The notes under the pieces are model-generated. The model searched no databases. It was not told where the DNA came from and saw nothing but the letters and a program-made list of their open reading frames with translations. Both the position numbers and the translations under genes were made by a program. From Papaver somniferum (taxonomy: Eukaryota; Streptophyta; Magnoliopsida; Ranunculales; Papaveraceae): a stretch of 64,000 nucleotides of DNA. The stretch spans positions 7,688,001-7,752,000 of the forward strand of contig NW_020621936.1 of the NCBI RefSeq assembly GCF_003573695.1, written 5' to 3'. This document shows, in pieces, positions 22,833 through 33,704 of the stretch (position 1 is its first letter; each line of letters begins with the position of its first letter).

Positions 22833-25800
22833 TTAATTTCGCAACATCTCTTCTCCTTTCCTTTCGATTGTATCCACCATCAACCTCTCACTTCTTTGTA
22901 CATATTTGATTTTGTGTCGCCAGTTTTCCTTCTTGTTTGCTCTTCCTTCGCAAGATTCTATCTCAGTTTCGTAACATCTCTTTCCTTCGGCCCAATCTCC
23001 CTTTATGATTCCTACACCATTGGGGTGAGGGAATTTGATGCACTGGTGGAAAGTTGAAGCTACACCTAGAATCCCATGTAGCCAAGGTCGACCAATTAAC
23101 GCATTGTAGGGTGATTCTACATCAACGACACAAAATAAGATTTCATAAGATATTCCCTTCAATGGAATTCGCATAGTAACCTCCCCTTTAGGCTTGTTAG
23201 CAGTACCATTAAAACCATATATCTTATATGTTAATGGTATAAGATCATCATCTCTTCCACCCATGGTTTTATAAGTATGATAAAATAAGATGTTCACAGA
23301 GCTTCCAGTATCGACTAGAATTCTATTGATTTCCCATGAATCTTCAACTTCATCATCTTCATCTTCTCTCTGTTTTGGATTAATTTCTAATTTTATTACC
23401 AACGGATTGTCATGCACCTCTTCTCCTTCGGGAATTTCTTCTGCAGTAAAAGAAATGATTTGTTTCTTCCATTCCTCTAGTGGCGAGATTTTCATAATAT
23501 TCATAATTTCTCTTCCATCATTATCTCTTGCGAACACTCTACTCAAAACATTATCATGAAAATCTTCAATTGTCTTATATGAATGTACAATAGAGTGACA
23601 GAATAGATTTTTTGCTTTTGCACCAACTTCTATGAAGAATGTTTCTTTCTTTTTCATCGTATTCACTTTGTGATGTTCTGGTGGTGGTGGTAATGGTTGA
23701 GATTGCGGATGCCCTACAAGAAAGTCGTTTAGTTTTCCTTGATCTATCATTCTCAAAATAATTCTTTTTACATTTCTGCAATCATTTGTGGTATGTCCAT
23801 GAAAATGATGATAAGAAAAAAATTCATGACTCCTGTGGTTTGGAGGTGGTTTCGTTCCCATATTCCACAGTGTTGGTATATTTTCCATCAAGATTATAAC
23901 TTCCCATATCTTCTCCACACTTGCATTTAGAGGTGGCATCTTGATTTCTTCCCATATTACCTTGTGACTTCCTTGTCCTTTATTATAGTTTTGTCTTTGA
24001 CCTCCATAAGTTTCTTGCGGTTGATCGAGCCTTTGAATCTTGTTATTTCCTCCACGATTGTAGAAATTTTTTCCTCTTTCATACTCTTCTTGATCTCGGC
24101 TCCCCATAGCTACCAATTTCTGCTGATTGTTACTTGTCACCTTCTCTTGTTGTACTTGCGAAGTATTCGCCACTGTGTTTATTAGCTTGGGTAATAAGCT
24201 TGCATTCGTTGTTTGTGAGCTGGTGTTCGCAACTGGATATGATTCCATTTTATTTTGCCTTTCCTCTAGAGCAATGTATTCTTCTTGAAGTTCTCGCAAT
24301 TCAGTCATTGTAATCGTATTCTTGACTCTGAAAATTTGGACATACAATAGGTTTGTTGCAAACATAGCATTGATAAATGATAATATGAGATATCTCTCAT
24401 CTACACAACCAGCCATTTCGCTACACATAGTTCTCCATCTTTTAGTCAAGTGTTTCAAACTTTCGCCAATCCTTTGTTTTAATCCGAACACATCTTCTAT
24501 ACCAGGTCGTGAGGAATTATTACTTATATACGCTCCCAAGAATGTAGTCTGCAAATGATTGAAGGAGGTTATTGTATTCTTTGGTAAACCTTAAAACCAT
24601 TTTAACGCTTCTCCTGTTAAGCTGGATGCGAAATATTTGCACAATACCGCATCATGATTTTCCCATTGTAACATGCACCTCACATAGGCTTTAATGTGCT
24701 GAATTGCACAAGTTGTTCCATCAAAAATGCTGGTTAATGCGGGAAAATTGCATTTCGGTGGTATTCCTCCTAATTGTACTTCCCTTGTAAATGGAGTTTT
24801 CGCAGCTTCTTCTATTGCTTCATCCAATTGTCTTCTACCTACTTCTCCTCTGTTATTTAGCATTCCTCTCATTTCTTCTAATTCTTTCAAGATTTGTTTA
24901 TTTACACCTGAATCTTGATCCATTGGTATCATTAATTTTTCTTTTTTTCTTCTGCATTCACGTCTATCTTCTCTTGGGAAATTTTGCATCTCTTATTCAT
25001 TATCCTCATCTCGTCTTCTTCTGCGATTCTCTTCTTCATCTCTATCTTGAATTCGCAAATGATGATGTCTTTCATTTTCCCCTCCATAATTTTGTTCATT
25101 TCTTATCAATTCAATTCGTTGTCTTTCATCCATTCTTTTTACTCTATCATACTCCTCATTGAGATTATCGTTATTCCGGTTTTGTGTATGCCTTCTTTCT
25201 CGATTGTCATGATTGTTCTGGCGAATTGTCTCCTGAAGCTCTTGTTCTTCCATTTCCTCTCTCAATCTTTAACGTTCGCAGATTAAACGTGCTTGTTCAG
25301 CATAATGTCTTTCAATTTCTTCTTCAATTGTCTATTGATTTCTTTGAGTTTCTCTCACATGTAAAATTCTTCTTCCTTCCTCTTGATTTCCTTCGCCATC
25401 TTGGTTATTTTGTCCCTGATTTTTCCCGTTCTCTTGATTTCCTCCAATTTGCTCATCATCAAAAGTTTCATTTTGTGGAACGTAACGATCATCAATTCTT
25501 TCTCTATTTTCGCTATATTCTTCATTAGGATTTGATATTTCTTCTTGAATATTGTTTCCAGCATTGATTGTGGGTGAATTTCGCTTCATTTCTCTTCTAA
25601 TCGATCTTGAATATGATTTTGTAATACTTCTCGATCTTCTATTCTGTAGTCTTATATTCTCCATCCTTAATTCGTGATTTTTCCTTGTTAAATTTGCACG
25701 CTCTTCTGCTTCAACTCTTCTTTCTTCATGTATTCTTCGTCTCAATGTTTCTAACGGTCCAATTTCCTCACCTCCATGAATTATTCCTTCATCTGCTTCT

Positions 25801-26069
25801 TGATTTCTCTCTTCCTGTCTATAATTTCTGTTTTGTTGATTTTCTTCTATTTCATCTGCTGAATTTGATCGCCAAGTGTGTATGCTCACCCTGTCATAAT
25901 CTGTATTCCTCTCTTGAACTAGTGTTTGTTGAATTGGCGGTTGAATTTGATTTTATCTATTATTTCTCATTCTAGTAGATTCTCCCATTTCACTTCTTTC
26001 TCTTCCGGCAATTCTTTTGCTTCTTCTAATAGTAGTCGGTTGTTCGGATGTATTTCTTCTTCTAGCCAT
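22833..26069 (-). pseudogene. gag-pro: gag-protease of T-inner
   Basis: Start ATG at 26069 (MARRRN), 137 bp after the LTR. One continuous frame of about 1079 codons is broken only by in-frame stops at about 25955, 25329, 24992 and 24588. Order: very charged Arg/Glu/Asn-rich N-terminus; capsid-type gag region (LTGEALKWF at about 24600, then LKQRIGESLKHLTKRW); degenerate zinc-finger area at about 23830-23780 (HH-FHGHTTNDC, first Cys lost); retropepsin with DTGSS at 23312-23298 and ALIGRPWLHG about 70 residues later. The frame ends at 22833, and RT, RNase H and integrase are absent. Gag packages the element RNA; the protease would mature the polyprotein. The stops make this copy inactive, though it is only lightly decayed. 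Confidence 0.8.
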
Positions 26070-26184
26070 TTCTTCAATGCTAACAGTATTGCAAGAAATT
26101 ATGAAAAATTCTTAATCAATCGCTTTAAATTTTCACAAATCTCAATATCAATCTTTAGCTTTTTCTAGAATAATCTTCAACTCC

Positions 26185-26202
26185 TCCCTGTTTCTAGCGC
26201 CA
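26185..26202 (-). other. Primer-binding site of T-inner
   Basis: Minus-strand TGGCGCTAGAAACAGGGA, three bases after the 5' LTR end. It is identical in T-outer at 31026-31043. TGGCGC-type sites are usual in Tat/Athila gypsy elements; the tRNA is not assigned. Confidence 0.75.
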
Positions 26203-26205
26203 TTA

Positions 26206-26675
26206 TGTAGTTGCAGGAAATCCTACACTACACTCTTCATGTGATTTCATTATTAATCAACTCATTTTAGGTTTATATTCCTAATTTTATTGATTAATCT
26301 TTGGATATTCTTACAAGAAAAGATAAAGAACTCAAGAATGATCTCTGCTCTAAAATTTCTCTCTCCTATTTACTTGTTTGTTACTCCAAAAAAGATCTCC
26401 CATCTCTTTACAATTCGAACGACTATTTATAAGGAAATACATAGTGGATGACAGCTAATTTGTCCCTTATTTTCGGATATGGTTTGCGACATTCTCGCAA
26501 CCTTACAGATGTTAATTTCGCAAACTCTCTAATTTTCGCAGGGTTATCATATCTTTCTCGTGATCTTAGCTGGCGCCATTTATTTTATCATTTATGAAAT
26601 TGTTCTGCGACGTTGTTGTATTGTGTCACTGATAATTTCGCTGAAACATTGTCATTGCGAGATTCTGATCCTACA
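26206..26675 (-). repeat. 5' LTR of T-inner
   Basis: Complete, 470 bp, followed on the plus strand by the target duplication ATTTC. It carries the sense TATA box. Confidence 0.92.
26423..26432 (-). promoter_or_regulatory. Sense TATA box in the T-inner 5' LTR
   Basis: Minus-strand TTATAAATAG about 245 bp into the LTR. The same box is present in all four LTRs of the family, and its direction agrees with gag. Confidence 0.65.
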
Positions 26676-27582
26676 ATTTCTAAAGAGAAAAATCTTCAGT
26701 CTCGACTTAAAGGTTTAGTTGGAGATAAATTTGATGACGCAATGGACCGTTGGAAGAATAGTTGTTTGTCCTTGATTCAACACTTAATTTCGTAAAAGGA
26801 AGGTAGTCATAATAGTTTGACTGCCTTAATTATCTTTTCTTTGTCATATCTTTCTGAATTCTTCATTTTAATGAAATTTTGTATTCTATCTTTCGCAGAG
26901 TCTAAGAAGAATCTTCACTCTTCCATTTCTGTTTTGGAGGCTAAATATGCCAAAATTCGTAAAGAAAATGCATTGCTCGTCTCTGCCCTTACTGGTTCTC
27001 GCGACCGAGCAGAAAGAAGACTTGATTATCTTGCTTATTTTAAGGATATTCAAGATAGGAATCATCAGAGAGCACTTCTTCGTCAAGTTCATCTCCGGGC
27101 TGAAGTCCTTGTAAATGACATTTTATTGTCCAAATCTCTTCCTCCTACATCAATTGATCCTTTAGAAGTAGATGATGATGAAGTTCCTCGTCCTGCTGAT
27201 AGTGATTATGATTACGAAAGCGTGCAGAGGATAATTTCTTGGAAGATGAAGAAGAGATTCCTTTTAAAGAAGCATCTGCTGGTGTTAATCAAAATGATAA
27301 AGAAATTTTTCTTGAAGAAGTAATTGCTGGCGATAATCAAGATGCTAGTCAAGGCGAAGATCAAAACCGAAATGAAGGAGAGGTTTGCGAGAATATTGGC
27401 GAAGAATTTCTGTTATCTCCTGCTACTGAAATTAATATTGAAGCTTGAGCTTCTTATCTAGCTTTGTCTTCTTGAACTGTCTTATTTTTATCACTTTTGC
27501 GAGTTACATTTTTCAACCACCTTTGGAATCAACTTTTCCTTTTAATATTTTGTTGATGAGAAAAATAATGTTTCTTGTGTAT

Positions 27583-28648
27583 TGATTCCCATACTTGCCT
27601 CTCATTATCTTTCTTGCAAAAAATAATCTGTTACGAATACTTATAAAGAAAATGTTTTTATCATGTGGTTTTATTTTGCCTTCCTAATTAAAGGTCTTAT
27701 TATGCCACCTCTTGTCATTGCGACAAAATCGCAGGACGTCCTTTCACTTTCATGCAAAAACCCATTGATCTTGCCTTAACTTTTTCTTTTGTATTATGGC
27801 CTCTTCAGGAATGTTGCGACAATATGACAGGCCTAAATATTCTTTCAAAAATAAAGCCCCATGACATTGCCGTCTTGCGACGAAATCGCAGGACGTCTTC
27901 GCACTTTCATGCGAAAACCCATTGATCTCGTCTTATCCTTTTCTTTTGTATTATATCCTCTTCAGGATTGTTGCACAAATATGACAAGACTTAATATCCT
28001 TGCGAATAAAAAGCCTCATGACATTTGCGTCTTAAGACACTTATCAGCTCCCTAATGGAGGGTGTCGCCCTTATCTCCCCCCTGGTTACCCCTTCAAGGA
28101 GGCGTACTTCTACCATACAAGGTTAGCTCCTCACATCCAGTCTTAACAACAACCAGTTATTTTCGCAGCCTCTTATCCCTTTTACCTATAGGGCTTATGG
28201 TTACGAGACTGCACCCTAAGTGGGGTTTTCTTCAGGCCGAGTGCAGTATAAGCCAAGACTTGTCAAGAATGGCAAGGTACGCTTCAAACGTCCCTGGCAC
28301 TCTTGACTCAACCGTGTACCTCGGCGCCTTGATCAGATCCGCACTCCTTGGGAGAGTCCTTATTACCTTAATCGCCCAACCCAAGTCATATGCTTAAGCT
28401 GAGAATCCAAGGTGCCTCTCCCGGATGGGTTTTATTGATCCCAAATCTCCATGACTCAGGTTCCGGTGGCGGTGTAGCCTTTCCCTGAACCATGCAACAG
28501 GTACCCCTTAATATGACGTACTTTAGGTCTTACATTTGCCTCTTGCGAAATTTTATTCGCGAACTAGGGTGTACGCCATAAAGGTTCGCCCCTTTCTTTT
28601 ATGTCATTGTTCTATGATTATCTCTGCGAAAATTTCGCACATCATGAT
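27583..28648. other. Conserved noncoding block of T-outer
   Basis: Counterpart of 21505-22632, with the same 157-bp tandem units (from about 27700 and 27858) and the same GC-richer section. No ORF is shared by the two copies on either strand. Confidence 0.6.
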
Positions 28649-28710
28649 CTTGTTTTGATATGAGTAATCTTGCAATTATTTTTTCAGAATATATAACTTC
28701 TTAAAGTTTC

Positions 28711-29853
28711 TTACGGATAATATCTTTTTAAGTACAACCTGTTCCATGGTCTGTCTAATCTATGACTAACATCTCTTCCTTCTAGATCCATTAATCTATA
28801 AGCTCCTGTTCCAACTATCTCCTTAATGATGTAAGGTCCATCCCATTTTTTCGCTAATTTTCCACCATTTTCTCGCTGATATATTGGTGTTTCTCGCAGA
28901 ACTAAATCTCCTGGTTGAATTTCGCGTATTTTGACACGTTTATTATATTCTCGGGCTAATCTTCGCTGATAATTCTCCATATGTTGTAAAGCTTTTTCTC
29001 TTCTTTCTTCTAATTCATCAAGTTTATTTAAAATCAAGACCGCACTAAGATTTTTCTCCCAAGATTCTCTTTTTGTTGTCGGAATAACAACTTCTGCTGG
29101 TAACACCGCTTCAACTTCGTATGTTAAACAAAAAGGTGACATTCCAGTAGCTTCTCTTCTAGTTGTATTATAAGCCCATACTGCATTATGTACTTGTTAG
29201 CACCATGCTCTGTGATGTCCTTCCAATTTATTCTTTAATATATCTGCAATTGTTTTGTTTGTTGCTTCTACTTTCCCATTAGCTTGTGGATACAAAGGAG
29301 TAGACTTTCCACATTTTATCTTGAATGCATTAAGTAGCATTTCTATATTATATCCTTCAAATTGTTTCCCATTATCAGATACCAACTGTGCAGGAATTCT
29401 GAATCTGCAAATGATATTTTCGAATATGAATGTAAAGATATCTTTGTCGCGAATATGCTGTACTGCCTTCACTTCTGTCCATTTTGTGAAATAATCTGTT
29501 GCGACTATTAAGTATCTTCTTTGTCCAGATCCTGGTAAAAATGGCCCCACAATATCTAAGCCCCACTTTCCAAAAGGCCACACACTGGTTGAAGATGATA
29601 ATGGTGCTCCAGGTGCATGTATTTTATTTCCATGTCGCTGACAATCTTCGCAACGTCTTGATATTTGTTTTTCATCTTCATGCATGTATGGCCAGTAATA
29701 ACCTTGCATTTTTTCTCTATGTGCCAAAGATCTTCCTCCACTATGATTGCCAGCATCCCCACTATGTAACATTTTTAGCACATTTTCTCCTTCCTCTTGT
29801 GTCAAAACATCTGAGTGATGGTCCACTAAAGGATTTTCGATATAGAAACCCAT
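28711..29853 (-). pseudogene. pol: Integrase of T-outer
   Basis: A single frame interrupted by one TAA at 29199-29197. The N-terminal zinc-binding module has H30, H37, C68 and C71 (counting from 29853), with GNHSGGRSLA and GYYWPYM. The catalytic core shows D100 (GLDIVGPF), D160 (SDNGKQF) and E196 (NGKVEATNK), with exactly 35 residues between the last two: D,D35E. The C-terminal part after the stop has GDLVLRE, KWDGPYIIKE and LKRYYP, a GPY/F-type end usual in gypsy integrases. Integrase would insert the cDNA into host DNA. The frame joins RNase H with a frameshift near 29810. The active-site triad is intact, so only two lesions separate the integrase from RNase H and its C-terminus. Confidence 0.88.
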
Positions 29854-30660
29854 CTCTTAATTCATAATTCGTTGCACGGCTTTTTAACTTGTGTGTTTCC
29901 AATCTATTTATTGGTGTTTCTCCTTTCGCCAAATATGCATGAAGTTCCATTCTCCAGTCTGCGATATTGTTCATTTGTTCTTTTTCTTCATTGTCTATTA
30001 TCATCACATCCACGCCTTCTTCTTCTTTATTGATTGATGGTGACAGAAGTGTTTGTATTTTTATGCATCTCGCAGTTGGATCTGTCATCATGCTTGAGAT
30101 GAAAGCAAAAGCGTCTGCGAGTCTGTTATCCTTTCTTGAAATGTGCCTCCATTTTATTTTTGGGATTTTCGCTGACAATTCTTCAACCATCTTCTTGTAT
30201 TTCTTCAAGGATGGTTCATTTGTAGTATACTCTCCCTTTATTTGGCGAATAACTAGCTGCGAATCACTAGTGATCCTGGCATTTTCTAGTTTCATTTCTA
30301 TTGCGAATTTTAAGGCATGTATCATAACTTCATATTCTGTTTCATTATTAGTGGATGCAAATTCCAATCTGAATGAAAAAGCCATCTTTATTCCTTTTGG
30401 CGAAATTAAAACAATTCCAACTCCATTTCCTTCTCCATTTGATGATCCATCTACCAATATCTCCCATCTATTTGGTTCTGTTAATAAATCTTTTGGATCT
30501 CCATGCTCTTCTTCTACATCCATCATTTCTTCTACTGCTTCATCTTCTTCTAAAGGAAATTCTGCCAAGAAATCTGCAACAACTTGTGATTTTGGTGAAG
30601 ACAAAATTTCATATTTAACATCAAAGTGGCCTACTTGTGTATTCCATCTCTCCTGTGGAT
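29762..30660 (-). pseudogene. pol: RNase H of T-outer, joined to a trace of the RT end
   Basis: Opens with the RT/RNase H connector (RWNTQVGHFDVKYE, then QVVADFLAEF). The RNase H fold shows D in LVDGSS, E in NNETEYE, D in TSDSQLV, and D in NRLADAF, the four catalytic acids in order. It would degrade the RNA strand of the hybrid during reverse transcription. The frame breaks near 29810 before the integrase zinc finger. Upstream, near 30660-30675, it is fused directly to gag-derived sequence, so protease and RT are deleted. It reads on past its first Met-like codon, so no own start is expected in a polyprotein. Confidence 0.82.
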
Positions 30661-30671
30661 TTTGTCGTTGT

Positions 30672-30937
30672 CTCCTTCTCTTTTCGCGTAATAGGCGCTG
30701 TGATAACCAATGGAGATATGTGGTTCAAATTTTCTTTTGGTATTTCTGCCTCCATGAATGTAATTTTTGCTTTCCCCAATCTTTCAAGGGTGATGTCTTT
30801 TCTACCGCCATAACTTTCCTTCCTTCAAAATTTCGTTTATGTATTCTTCCTTTGATGTTTTCATGGAATTCATTAACCACCGTTTTTGTTATCATATTAC
30901 ACTCCAATCTTTTGTCATCTTCATTAATTCTATTCAT
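30672..30937 (-). pseudogene. gag: gag C-terminal remnant of T-outer
   Basis: Homologous to the part of T-inner gag just before its protease: NEFHENIKGR for DFHDNVLSRV, SPLKDWGKQK for SPLEEWKKQI, and after a frame change EIPKENLNHISPLVI for EIPEGEEVHDNPLVI. Everything upstream, down to 110 bp after the primer site, is unrecognisable or deleted. Confidence 0.65.
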
Positions 30938-31025
30938 CTTTCTTTTAACTGGTTCACTGATTTATTTAATCACTTTCTTGATTTGAATATTCTCAACAAC
31001 AGTCTTCAACTTTCGATCTTCAATC

Positions 31026-31043
31026 TCCCTGTTTCTAGCGCCA
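31026..31043 (-). other. Primer-binding site of T-outer
   Basis: Same 18 bases and same 3-bp spacing from the LTR as in T-inner. Confidence 0.75.
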
Positions 31044-31046
31044 TTA

Positions 31047-31518
31047 TGTAGTTGCAGGAAATCCTACACCACACCCCTCATATGATTTCATTATTAATCA
31101 ACTCATTTTTAGGTTTACACTCTTAATTTTATTGATCAACCTTTGAATATTCTTATAATAAAAGATAAATAAATCAAGAATGATCTCTGCTCTAGACTTT
31201 CTCTCTCCTATTTACTTTCTTCTTACTCAAAAAAGATCTCTCTCCTTTCTTTACAACTTGAATGACTATTTATAGGGAAATACATAGTGGATGACATCTA
31301 ATCTGTCCTTTATTTTCGGGTATGATCTGCGACATTCTCGCAACCTTACAAATATTAATTTTGCAAGCTCGCTAATTTTTGCAGGACTATCACATCTTTC
31401 TCGTGATCTTAGCTGACGTCATTTATTTTATTCTTCTTGAAATTGTTCTGCGACGTTGTTGTATTGTGTTGTTGATAATTTCGCTGAAATATTGTCATTG
31501 CGAGATTCTGATCCTACA
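31047..31518 (-). repeat. 5' LTR of T-outer
   Basis: Complete 472-bp LTR, TGTAGTTGCAGG to GATCCTACA, followed by ATATT. The sense TATA (TATAAATAG on the minus strand) is kept near 31268. Confidence 0.9.
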
Positions 31519-31523
31519 ATATT

Positions 31524-33139
31524 CATAGAAATATAACACATAAAAGACGAAGTTACCTAGCACTCAGTAGGTTCCCCTCTAACCAGTGAAATCAACTCAA
31601 AGTAGAGCTATGATCGAATCAATAATCTGTTATAAGACAGTCCAACCAAGACGTGTAAAATCATCTGAATTAATTTGGAAAAACTACATACTAGAAAATA
31701 TTAAGAGTAAGCGATTTACTAATTGTCTGAAAGGCTTTACGGACATTTTTGCAGCCAATCCAAGTTGTAATGGTGCTTGTAAGAATCACCACGCGCATAT
31801 ACATCTACCAAAATCAATTAAAACCAAACAAAAGCCATCATTAAATTTAAAAGTTTAGAATTTCAACTGTATGCAATTATCTGTTCACGTTTCAATGGGA
31901 GTAAAAAAAAAATTTAACTACACTTACAGTGTCCAGTACAACTCCATCATCTAAACCAAGCCTCTTAACTTCATACCAAAACACCAGCACTAAATCCAAA
32001 TCCAAATTATCTTCCAAACCTAATCCAGTACCACCACTGCCTCCTCATCCTCCTCCAAAACTTGCACCTCAACCACCAACACCACCACAGATTCTTTAAG
32101 AAAACTCCACATTTGTAGGCCAAGACTCGAGATAAGCAAACTAAAATCAAAGTTCACACATATTTCCCCTTCCTGTTTTACAAGTTGTATCCACAAATCT
32201 CATGAATCATAAAAAAAAAACTCAAAGAAACTTATCTTATTTTACTGATTTTCTAACAAACAGTTGTTGAAATTGCATAGATTCAACTGTACACTTCCAA
32301 TTATCTTCATCGATTAACATTTCATCTTCAAGACAAGGTACTGAATGTAGAAAATATGGATTGAACTTAAAACAATCTGCCAAGAACAAAATCCATCAAA
32401 GATGATCTCAAGTCAGTTCGAAAATACAAGTAAATGAAATTCATATCAAATAGGTGGGTAAAACGGATAATGATTCACATATTTTAAATCTGAAAACCGA
32501 TTTTTGATAGAGATGGGAGATTAAAAGATAGATTGAATTCTGTTCAAGAACCCTAGAAATTTTTCTTTGAAGATTCTTTGAAAATTTTCTCTGAAAAGTA
32601 TAGTTGAGGTGAGATTATATCAGATCTAACTCGAATTATGATTTCAGTGACAGATTTGAGCTGAAATGAAACTGGTACAGCTTTGCAAATGATTTTTCAG
32701 AATATACAAATTCAAAATCGAATAATCAAACCTACCGATTGAATTGAAATAAAATTAATACATATCTGATCAGTTTTTTGTTGGTGAATCGTTAGATTTA
32801 TTTGTTGATGATAATTATCACTTCTTTTCCATTGATTTTCCCTGAATCTTCCAAGAACAAGTGATGATGATGTTGAATTAGGTTTAGATAATTAGGATCT
32901 TTGTTTGTGTAGCTTATATCAAGGTTTTGAAATCATTTTCACTGAAAATTTCGATTAGAAATCATGTCTTCTCGACCTGTTTCTTCATCCAAGAGAGAGT
33001 AAAAGGAAATGAGACTATGAGAGAGAGAAAGTGAAAACGAAAACGATAAAATAATCTATAGGTAGTTTTATTACATATATATAATAAAGGGAAGTCTTGG
33101 TATTATTAAAATTATTGATAATGTTCTTATTGTTAAGCC
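31524..33139. other. Right arm of the large TIR element, no gene seen
   Basis: A/T-rich. A CCACCACC/CCTCC-rich stretch lies at 32027-32090, and the sequence is GAGAGAGA-rich at 33000-33035. An open frame at 31586-31858 has no family signal and no splice context. Confidence 0.4.
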
Positions 33140-33246
33140 TTGAATTCGAAAGTTCTGGCCCTAGAAATATCAAAATGTGAAAGAATGGAGTTGATGGTAA
33201 AGGATCCATTTTGTGGGGCTTCTCTATATTGAACCCATATAGTGGG
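33140..33246 (-). repeat. Right terminal inverted repeat
   Basis: The reverse complement aligns with 803-918, including the exact GATCCATTTTGTGGGG block at 33203-33218. It runs into GGGGT repeats at its outer edge. Confidence 0.6.
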
Positions 33247-33270
33247 GTGGGGTGGGGTGGGGGGGTGGGG
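33243..33270 (+). repeat. G-rich (GGGGT)n tract at the gap edge
   Basis: Four or more G4 runs (GGGGTGGGGTGGGG...), resumed as GGGGGG after the gap. It could form a G-quadruplex and probably caused the assembly break. Confidence 0.85.
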
Positions 33271-33514
33271 NNNNNNNNNNNNNNNNNNNNNNNNNNNNNN
33301 NNNNNNNNNNNNNNNNNNNNNNNNNNNNNNNNNNNNNNNNNNNNNNNNNNNNNNNNNNNNNNNNNNNNNNNNNNNNNNNNNNNNNNNNNNNNNNNNNNNN
33401 NNNNNNNNNNNNNNNNNNNNNNNNNNNNNNNNNNNNNNNNNNNNNNNNNNNNNNNNNNNNNNNNNNNNNNNNNNNNNNNNNNNNNNNNNNNNNNNNNNNN
33501 NNNNNNNNNNNNNN
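33271..33514. other. Assembly gap (244 N)
   Basis: Run of N flanked by G-runs on both sides; the true length is unknown. Confidence 0.99.
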
Positions 33515-33704
33515 GGGGGGTCTAGTAGTTTTCACTATTCCAATTACTTGGTCCATTAGTTGATTGTCAAAGATTTTGTACCTTTTGCTTTTTCTATTGG
33601 GAAACTTATTTAAATACCCCTTAAAATCTATCTCTTGAAATATACCCTTATCTAAAATAAGATATGCTTTTCGGGTTTGATGAACCAAATGATGTCATTG
33701 GTAC
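33515..33704. other. Short unassigned sequence between gap and C2
   Basis: 190 bp of A/T-rich sequence, no gene. Ends GGTAC before the C2 LTR. Confidence 0.5.

Larger units (their letters stand above)
17769..26675 (-). mobile_element. Tat-like gypsy retrotransposon T-inner (nested sister copy)
   Basis: LTRs at 17769-18240 and 26206-26675 differ at about nine sites plus a 2-bp indel by eye, so it is fairly young. The 5-bp target duplication ATTTC is exact (17764-17768 and 26676-26680). It sits in exon 4 of the antisense gene of T-outer. In minus-strand order it holds: LTR, primer site, gag and protease (26069-22833), a 1.1-kb noncoding block, and the antisense gene (18594-21310). RT, RNase H and integrase are missing, so it would need a helper copy to move. 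Confidence 0.9.
16297..27448 (+). pseudogene. Antisense multi-exon coiled-coil gene of T-outer, split by T-inner
   Basis: Plus-strand gene inside a minus-strand retroelement. Exons by GT-AG junctions: 16297-16310, 16413-16512, 16586-17135, 17231-17768 continued after the insertion at 26681-26802, and 26899-27448. Start ATG at 16297 (MDSS); phases agree across junctions. The product would have a Ser/Lys-rich N-terminus, a Pro/Ser-rich middle, about 250 residues of coiled coil (exons 3-4) and an acidic tail. Defects: a frameshift near 17043, the insertion of T-inner with target ATTTC, a stop at 26793, and a frameshift near 27225. No enzymatic domain is recognised. Accessory antisense ORFs downstream of pol are known in the Tat lineage of Ty3/gypsy elements; their function is unknown. 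The N-terminal domain seen in the inner copy is absent here. Confidence 0.6.
15665..31518 (-). mobile_element. Tat-like gypsy retrotransposon T-outer, split by a sister copy
   Basis: LTRs at 15665-16129 and 31047-31518; flanks GTATT (15660-15664) and ATATT (31519-31523) match 4 of 5. Orientation is minus: the primer site lies beside the right LTR, the TATA reads on the minus strand, and RNase H and integrase read on the minus strand. Without the nested copy at 17769-26675 it is about 6.9 kb. In transcription order it holds: a gag C-terminal remnant, RNase H, integrase, a noncoding block, and an antisense spliced gene. RT, protease and most of gag are deleted. The two LTRs differ at about twenty sites by eye, more than those of the inner copy, as expected for the older element. 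Confidence 0.85.
803..33246. mobile_element. Large TIR DNA transposon (Mutator-like?), heavily nested
   Basis: The left end (803-918) and right end (33140-33246) are inverted copies of each other and share the exact 16-mer CCCCACAAAATGGATC within about 100 bp of imperfect match. The match continues weakly inward, past a small insertion, at 1716-1760 against about 33060-33100. Without the retrotransposons at 5035-11402 and 15665-31518 and the small element at 946-1695, the body is about 10 kb. No transposase was recognised. The body carries a TBC-domain exon fragment, GT-AG-like junctions and a long minisatellite. Long TIRs plus a captured gene piece suggest a Pack-MULE-like element. The target duplication cannot be read because the right end runs into G-runs and the gap. 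The alternative is two independent MITE-like copies in opposite orientation. Confidence 0.45.

Noticed and set aside
23290..25975. Several plus-strand frames over gag of T-inner
   Set aside because: Mirror of the charged gag codons; no domain, start context or splice series.
28062..28397. 111-codon frame in the conserved noncoding block
   Set aside because: The counterpart in T-inner (22022 onward) is not open, so the block is not conserved as protein.
29967..30986. 339-codon plus-strand open frame
   Set aside because: Antisense shadow of RNase H and gag remnant; Phe/Leu/Ser-rich with no splice pattern, unlike the exon-bearing antisense genes.
33211..33688. Open frames running through the N gap
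   Set aside because: They consist of unknown bases between G-runs; not sequence.
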